64,000 bases of DNA from the NCBI GenBank assembly GCA_001298545.1, contig LJCX01000030.1:806001-870000 (forward strand). Reading direction: 5' to 3'. Each line of letters begins with the position of its first letter. The first letter of the stretch is position 1. Position numbers and translations under genes: made by a program. This document shows positions 59,644-64,000 of the stretch, piece by piece. The notes beneath the pieces were generated by a model. That model saw only the letters and a program-made list of their open reading frames with translations, was not told the origin of the DNA and made no database searches. Source of the DNA: Actinobacteria bacterium OV320. GTDB lineage: Bacteria > Actinomycetota > Actinomycetes > Streptomycetales > Streptomycetaceae.

Positions 59644-59699
59644 GGTGAGCACTGAGGTGGGCGACTGAGATGCGCGACTGAGGTAAGCGACTGAGATGT
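59636..59699. repeat. 13-bp tandem repeat, five copies
   Basis: Degenerate units of GCGACTGAGRTRN start at 59636, 59649 (12 bp), 59661, 59674 and 59687. The first contains the antiporter stop codon, and each later unit also carries TGA, so stops occur in several frames. Confidence 0.85.
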
Positions 59700-59913
59700 G
59701 CCACAGGGCGCGGTGGGAGCCCGGACCGCGCTCCGGGGTCCCACCGCGCCCAGCGCGCCCACGGCGTCCCCGTGGCACACGTCACACCACAGCGTGTCCG
59801 GATCGCGGAGTGGCCAGGAGACCGCCATGGCATGCTCATGGCTCGTTACCGGCCAGTAGGAATCTGGTGCCTGGCCGGCCCCCTTTCCCTCACCCCCACC
59901 TCCAGGACCGACC

Positions 59914-61365
59914 TTGCGCAGACGCACGAGGCACTCCCGTGCCCTCATGCCCGCCTTAGCCGCATCCGCCCTCCTCCTCGCCGCGGGCTGCTCCTCCCCC
60001 TCCTCACCGGCCGGATCCTCCTCCGCGTCGGCCGCCCGTCAGGCCGACGCCGAGACCGCCGCCTCCGCCGCGGACCGCTCGCTGGCGGTGGCCGCCGCGC
60101 CGACGGGCAGCACCGCGACCGCCACGGCCCGCCCCGGTGACTCCGACGGACGGGCCCACCGGACGAAGCTCAGCGTCAGCTCCTACGACAGCAGGACCCG
60201 ACGGGCCGTCATCTCCTCCGACGCCGCGTCCTCGTCCTCGCCCTCGGCCACGAGTTCCTCCTCGCCCTCGGGCCCCTCTTCCCCCTCGGGCTCGCCGAGC
60301 GCTTCGGCGCCACCGCACCGCACCGCCGTCGGCGACGTCATCGCCAGCGCCCCGGCGCCCGGCGCGCCGGACGGGCTCCTCGCCGAGGTCACGAAGGTGA
60401 TCGGCGAGACCGGCGAGGGCACGGAGGTGCAGACCGCCCCGGCCCGGCTCAACGCGCTGCTCGGGGACGACACCGCCAAGGGCAGCGTGCCGGTCGACCC
60501 GGCCGCGTTCGACATCGACGAGCTGCTGCCCGACGTCGACGTCTCCTGGTCGAAGACGGCCGACGCGCACGTGGGCCCGGAGGGAGCGACGGTTCCGCTC
60601 GGCAGCCTGCGGCTCGACGTGCGGGCCGACCTTCCGACCGCCGGGAAGACGTCCGCGTCGGCGGCCGCCTCCGTCTCCGGCTTCGTGCAGGTCGCCCCGC
60701 AGGTCGACTTCCGCTACGGCGGCGAGGGCGCCGACGCCGCGCCCGCCTCGGCGTACCTGGGGGTGTCCGGCGACTGGACCTCGGGCTGGTCGCTCAAGGG
60801 CCGGGCGGGCGCCTCCGCCACTGCGGTGCGGATCCCCTTCGCCACCCTGCACGCCGATCCGGTCCTCCAGGTCGGCCCCGTGCCCGTCGTGGTCAACCTG
60901 GACCTGACCTGCTACATCCAGGTGAGCGGCGACGGCAGGATCACCGTCGACGTGGAGCAGAGCCTCCAGGGCGACTTCGAGGCGGGCGGCACCTTCGGCC
61001 CCGGCCGGGGCTGGACCCCCGTCAGCTCCTCGGACATGAAGAGCACGCCGGTGCACACCTCCGTCACCACCGCCGGCAGCGTGCGGGCGGCCCTCGGCGC
61101 CCAGGCCACGGTCGGCCTGTACGGCAGCGTCGGTGTCGTCGCCGATCTGGCGCCCTATGTCCGCGGCGAGGGCACCGGCACGGTCACCGGCACCGACTCG
61201 GTGTTCGACGCCGACGGTTCCTGGGCCGTGTACGGCGGTGTCGATCTGAACGGCACCCTGCGGCTCCAGCTGGCGATCTTCGGGACGCCGGTGTTCCAGC
61301 GGGACATCCCGCTGGGCGCGCTGCACCGGGAGTGGAAGCTGGCGGGCGGCGGGTCACCCTCCTGA
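59914..61365 (+). CDS. Large secreted lipoprotein, unknown function
   Basis: This 483-residue protein starts at TTG 59914 with AGGA about eight bases upstream. The signal peptide ends with lipobox LLAAGC (lipid Cys near 26). A long Ser/Ala/Pro-rich disordered stalk (about 27-135) follows. The folded part (about 145-478) is rich in alternating hydrophobic and Thr/Gly residues, as in beta-sheet proteins, with one Cys (DLTCYIQ) and no catalytic motif. It is probably anchored on the outer membrane face of the cytoplasmic membrane. I do not recognise the family. A short run of CCGGTCCA repeats follows its stop. Confidence 0.75.
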   Translation: MRRRTRHSRALMPALAASALLLAAGCSSPSSPAGSSSASAARQADAETAASAADRSLAVAAAPTGSTATATARPGDSDGRAHRTKLSVSSYDSRTRRAVISSDAASSSSPSATSSSSPSGPSSPSGSPSASAPPHRTAVGDVIASAPAPGAPDGLLAEVTKVIGETGEGTEVQTAPARLNALLGDDTAKGSVPVDPAAFDIDELLPDVDVSWSKTADAHVGPEGATVPLGSLRLDVRADLPTAGKTSASAAASVSGFVQVAPQVDFRYGGEGADAAPASAYLGVSGDWTSGWSLKGRAGASATAVRIPFATLHADPVLQVGPVPVVVNLDLTCYIQVSGDGRITVDVEQSLQGDFEAGGTFGPGRGWTPVSSSDMKSTPVHTSVTTAGSVRAALGAQATVGLYGSVGVVADLAPYVRGEGTGTVTGTDSVFDADGSWAVYGGVDLNGTLRLQLAIFGTPVFQRDIPLGALHREWKLAGGGSPS

Positions 61366-61405
61366 CCGGTCCACCCGGTCCAGCCGGTCCACGGGTCCAC
61401 CGGCT

Positions 61406-61813
61406 TTAGGCCGCGCCGCCGGGGGTCCACCCCTGGCGGCGCAGCACCGCGGACACGTCCGGTATCTCGTAGTGCTCCCCCTTGAGGACCTTGCCGTCGG
61501 CACGACGGGCGACCTGGCCGTCAGGGCCCAGCTTGCTCATGTTGGACCGGTGGATCTCGGCGAGCACGGCGTCGAGATCGATCCCGTGCACCAGGGCCGT
61601 GCCGTAGGCGACGTAGACGACGTCGGCCAGCTCGTGCGCGAGCCGGTCCAGCGGGCCGCTCACCGACACCTCGGCGACCTCCGCCGCCTCCTCGGCGAGG
61701 AGCTCGCCACGGTGCGCGGCGAGGCGGGGCGACACCTCCGTCGGCGTACTGCGGGCGTCGAGCCCGAAGGCGCGGTGGAACTCACGGACCAGTTCGGCGG
61801 GCGAGGAACTCAT
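61406..61813 (-). CDS. MazG-like nucleotide pyrophosphohydrolase
   Basis: This is a 135-residue all-alpha protein. The metal-binding pattern ExxEx-12-28-ExxD is visible in LLAEEAAEVAEV and AHELADVVYVAYGTA. Such enzymes hydrolyse non-canonical or excess nucleoside triphosphates. The C-terminus (LGPDGQVARRADGKVLKGEHYE) resembles a subgroup found in phages and actinobacteria. ATG 61813 has only a weak ribosome site; the frame stays open upstream through antisense sequence. It diverges from the TAXI gene. Confidence 0.82.
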   Translation of the reverse strand: MSSSPAELVREFHRAFGLDARSTPTEVSPRLAAHRGELLAEEAAEVAEVSVSGPLDRLAHELADVVYVAYGTALVHGIDLDAVLAEIHRSNMSKLGPDGQVARRADGKVLKGEHYEIPDVSAVLRRQGWTPGGAA

Positions 61814-61912
61814 GCACCGACTGTAACGACGGCCACTGACACTCCGGTCCGGAACCGGCCCTGTGAGCCCCGCCCTGGTCAGCACCGCGTTCCGGCTGGC
61901 AGGATCGCGCCC

Positions 61913-62911
61913 ATGTCCCCGTCGTTCTCCCCTTTCGGCAGGCGCCGTGCCCTCCAGGGCACAGCGGCCGGTGTCGTCGTCCTCGGGCTGCTGCTGTGGT
62001 GGCTGCTGCCGCTGGGCGAGGACCCGCCGAGCGGGTCGATCACCTTCAGTACGGGCACGACGAGCGGCGTCTACTACGAGTACGGCAGCCGCCTGCGCGC
62101 GGAGCTCGCCCGTGACATGCCCGACCTGGACGTGAAGCTGTCGACCAGCAACGGATCGCAGGAGAACGTCGCGCGCTTGGCGACCGGCGAGGCCGACTTC
62201 ACGATCGCCGCGGCCGACGCGGTGGAGACGTACGAACGGCAGCACCCCGGCTCGGCCGCCCGGCTGCGCGGGGTGGCCCGCCTGTACGACGACTACGTCC
62301 AGCTCGTGGTGCCGCGTGACTCCGACGTACGGTCCGTCGCCGACCTGCGGGGCAGGACCGTGGCGACCGGGCTGCCCCGCTCGGGCGTGCGGCTGATCGC
62401 CGAGCGGGTGCTCAAGGCGGCGGGCCTGGACCCGGCGAAGGACATCACGGCCGCGTCGCAGGGCATCGACACCGGCCCCGAGGAGCTGAAGAAGGGCAAG
62501 ATCGACGCCTTCTTCTGGTCCGGCGGGGTGCCGACGGCCGGGCTGGAGAAGCTGGCCGACACCTTCACCTTCCGGTTCGTGCCGATCGGCCCCGACCTGG
62601 TCGCCAAGATGCACGACCAGGACGACGCCACCGGGTTCTACCGGGCCACGAACATGCCGGAGTCGGCGTACCCCACCATCCAGAACGGCTCGACCGTGGC
62701 GACGATCGCGGTGTCCAACCTGCTGATGACCCGTACGGACATGGCGCCCCGGCTCACCGAGTGGCTGACCCGGACCGTGATCAAGAGCCGGGACGGCATC
62801 GGCGCGCATGTGCACTCCGCGCAGCTGGTCGACCTGCGTACGGCCATCTACACCGACCCGCTGAAGCTGCACGAGGGCGCCCGGCGCTACTACCGCTCCG
62901 TCAAGCCCTGA
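61913..62911 (+). CDS. TAXI-family solute-binding protein
   Basis: This 332-residue protein is anchored by an N-terminal hydrophobic helix (about 15-33, preceded by RRR), with the rest outside. The binding domain starts with ITFSTGTTSGVYYEYG. GSQENVARLATGEADFTIAAADA and DLRGRTVATGLPRSGVRLIAERVL are typical of TRAP-associated extracytoplasmic immunogenic (TAXI) proteins. No TRAP membrane subunit gene follows; instead it converges within nine bases on a sensor kinase gene. ATG 61913 has AGGA about nine bases upstream. The ligand is unknown, though glutamate-like ligands are known in the family. Confidence 0.88.
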   Translation: MSPSFSPFGRRRALQGTAAGVVVLGLLLWWLLPLGEDPPSGSITFSTGTTSGVYYEYGSRLRAELARDMPDLDVKLSTSNGSQENVARLATGEADFTIAAADAVETYERQHPGSAARLRGVARLYDDYVQLVVPRDSDVRSVADLRGRTVATGLPRSGVRLIAERVLKAAGLDPAKDITAASQGIDTGPEELKKGKIDAFFWSGGVPTAGLEKLADTFTFRFVPIGPDLVAKMHDQDDATGFYRATNMPESAYPTIQNGSTVATIAVSNLLMTRTDMAPRLTEWLTRTVIKSRDGIGAHVHSAQLVDLRTAIYTDPLKLHEGARRYYRSVKP

Positions 62912-62920
62912 GGACCGCGG

Positions 62921-64000
62921 CTACGACGCCGGGGACCTCGGCACCGACACGGTCGCCGTCAGTCCACCGGGCTCGTGATGGCGGTACGAGAGGGAGCCGC
63001 CGCCCGCCGCGAGCAGGGCCCGGGAGATGGACAGGCCCAGACCCGAGCCCTTGATGTTCTGGTGACGGCCGCTGCGCCAGAAACGGTCGCCCACGCGGGT
63101 GAGTTCCTCGTCGGTCAGCCCGGGCCCGTTGTCGGTGACGACGACGGTCGAGGTCTCGCCGTCGGCCGTCACCGTGACCGTGACGCTCTCTCCCTCCGGC
63201 GTGAACTTCACCGCGTTGTCGATCACGGCGTCCAGCGCGCTGGACAGCGTCACCGGGTCGGCCCACGCCGTGGTGGGCGGGCAGTCGCCGACCAGCCGGA
63301 CGCCCTTGGCCGCGGCGGTGGGCGCCCAGGCGGCCACGCGCTCGGCGGCCAGCGCGCCGATGTCGGTGACCCGCAGGTCGGCCTCCGCGTGCTCGGCCAG
63401 GGCCAGGTCGAGAAGGTCGTCCAGGACCTGGGCCAGGCGCTTGCCCTCGTTCTGGACGGAGGCGATCTCCTCGTTGCCCTCCGGGAGCTCGTACCCGAGC
63501 AGTTCGATGCGCAGCAGCAGTGCGGCGAGCGGGTTGCGCAGCTGGTGCGAGGCGTCGGCGACGAAGGCGCGCTGCTGCTCCAGCACGTCCTCGACGTTGT
63601 CCGCCATCTCGTTGAACGCCCCGGCCAGCCGCCGGAGTTCCGGGGGCCCGCCGGCCACCGCGACCCGGGACTTCAGGCGGCCGCTCGCGATCTCGTGGGT
63701 GGTGGCGTCCAGGACCCGCACCGGCCGCAGCACCCAGCCGGTCAGCCGCAGGGCGGCACCGATGGCCAGCAGCATCGCGGCGATCTCGCCCGCGCCGACG
63801 ACCAGCCAGCCGTGCAGGATCCGCGACCGCATCGGCCCGGTGGGCGAGTCGGTGACGACGACGGCGACGACGTCACCGTCCCGGATGACCGGCGACGCCA
63901 CGACGAGCCGGTTGCGCTGCCATGGCCACACCTGCCGGGGGTCGTGGCTGCGACGGCTGAGCAGCGCCTCCTCGAAGGCGTCCCGCACCTCCCCCGTTTC
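62921..64000 (-). CDS. Sensor histidine kinase (5' end beyond window)
   Basis: The frame is open to the right edge, giving at least 360 residues; the true start lies outside. The visible part has a periplasmic end (RLVVASPVIRDGD), a transmembrane helix (about 60-82 of the visible ATG-started part), HAMP (VRVLDATTHEIASGRLKSRV), HisKA with ASHQLRNPLAALLL and HATPase with NAVKFTP, DNGPGL and GSGLGLSI. It is an OmpR-partner-type kinase, unlike the two NarL-type kinases in the window. Its response regulator is presumably off the edge. It converges on a TAXI binding-protein gene. Confidence 0.92.
   Translation of the reverse strand, partial: ETGEVRDAFEEALLSRRSHDPRQVWPWQRNRLVVASPVIRDGDVVAVVVTDSPTGPMRSRILHGWLVVGAGEIAAMLLAIGAALRLTGWVLRPVRVLDATTHEIASGRLKSRVAVAGGPPELRRLAGAFNEMADNVEDVLEQQRAFVADASHQLRNPLAALLLRIELLGYELPEGNEEIASVQNEGKRLAQVLDDLLDLALAEHAEADLRVTDIGALAAERVAAWAPTAAAKGVRLVGDCPPTTAWADPVTLSSALDAVIDNAVKFTPEGESVTVTVTADGETSTVVVTDNGPGLTDEELTRVGDRFWRSGRHQNIKGSGLGLSISRALLAAGGGSLSYRHHEPGGLTATVSVPRSPAS

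Overview
The window is actinobacterial chromosome, almost certainly Streptomyces. The base composition is very GC-rich with strong third-position GC bias, GTG/TTG starts are common, and the gene set includes the principal sigma factor HrdB, the sporulation regulator WhiH, topoisomerase IV ParE, DUF4192, RecQ with a C-terminal phosphoribosyltransferase-like domain, NrdR-NrdJ, LexA, RshA, HflX, DapF, MiaA and MiaB. From memory, this order matches the core region of S. coelicolor around SCO5780-SCO5825. No prophage, insertion sequence, CRISPR array, rRNA or tRNA gene was seen.

Layout. 1-3 kb: truncated DUF485 membrane protein, then a DUF1453 / sensor kinase / response regulator operon with overlapping genes. 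3-13 kb: parE, a small zinc-ribbon protein, a secreted trypsin, hrdB, whiH with a sigma-WhiG-type promoter, a single-chain ABC transporter and a NUDIX protein. 13-23 kb: a glycogen-debranching-like glycosidase, DUF4192, recQ, two poorly characterised proteins and rnhB. 23-29 kb: a TetR/MFS efflux pair with two visible operators, an ADP-ribosylglycohydrolase/histidine-phosphatase pair, a YdbC-like protein and a TerD-like protein. 29-36 kb: nrdR-nrdJ and lexA diverge from a shared regulatory region with NrdR-like boxes and a clear LexA (SOS) box; a DinG-type helicase follows. 36-41 kb: a three-gene NIS siderophore-type locus (aminotransferase, IucA/IucC synthetase, N-acyltransferase). 41-44 kb: two tandem paralogous lipoprotein serine proteases. 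44-56 kb: hflX, a secreted M1 peptidase, rshA, dapF, a membrane protein, miaA, two small acidic or lysine-rich proteins, a ring-cleavage-dioxygenase-fold protein and miaB. 56-64 kb: a NarL-type two-component pair, a KhtT/KhtU-like cation/proton antiporter pair, a large lipoprotein, a MazG-like protein, a TAXI-type binding protein and a truncated sensor kinase.

The genes are mostly housekeeping: transcription, replication and repair, dNTP supply, stringent response and tRNA modification. Small accessory modules sit among them: drug efflux, siderophore, secreted proteases and ion homeostasis. Strong inverted repeats mark most convergent gene ends. Several intergenic regions carry short tandem repeats (42 bp, 17 bp, 36 bp, 13 bp), and one carries a duplicated gene end next to long C tracts. 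These repeats, the minimal siderophore locus, the degraded synthetase motif in RshA and the helicase-tail-like orphan are the least ordinary items. I saw no obviously new multi-gene defence or biosynthetic system.
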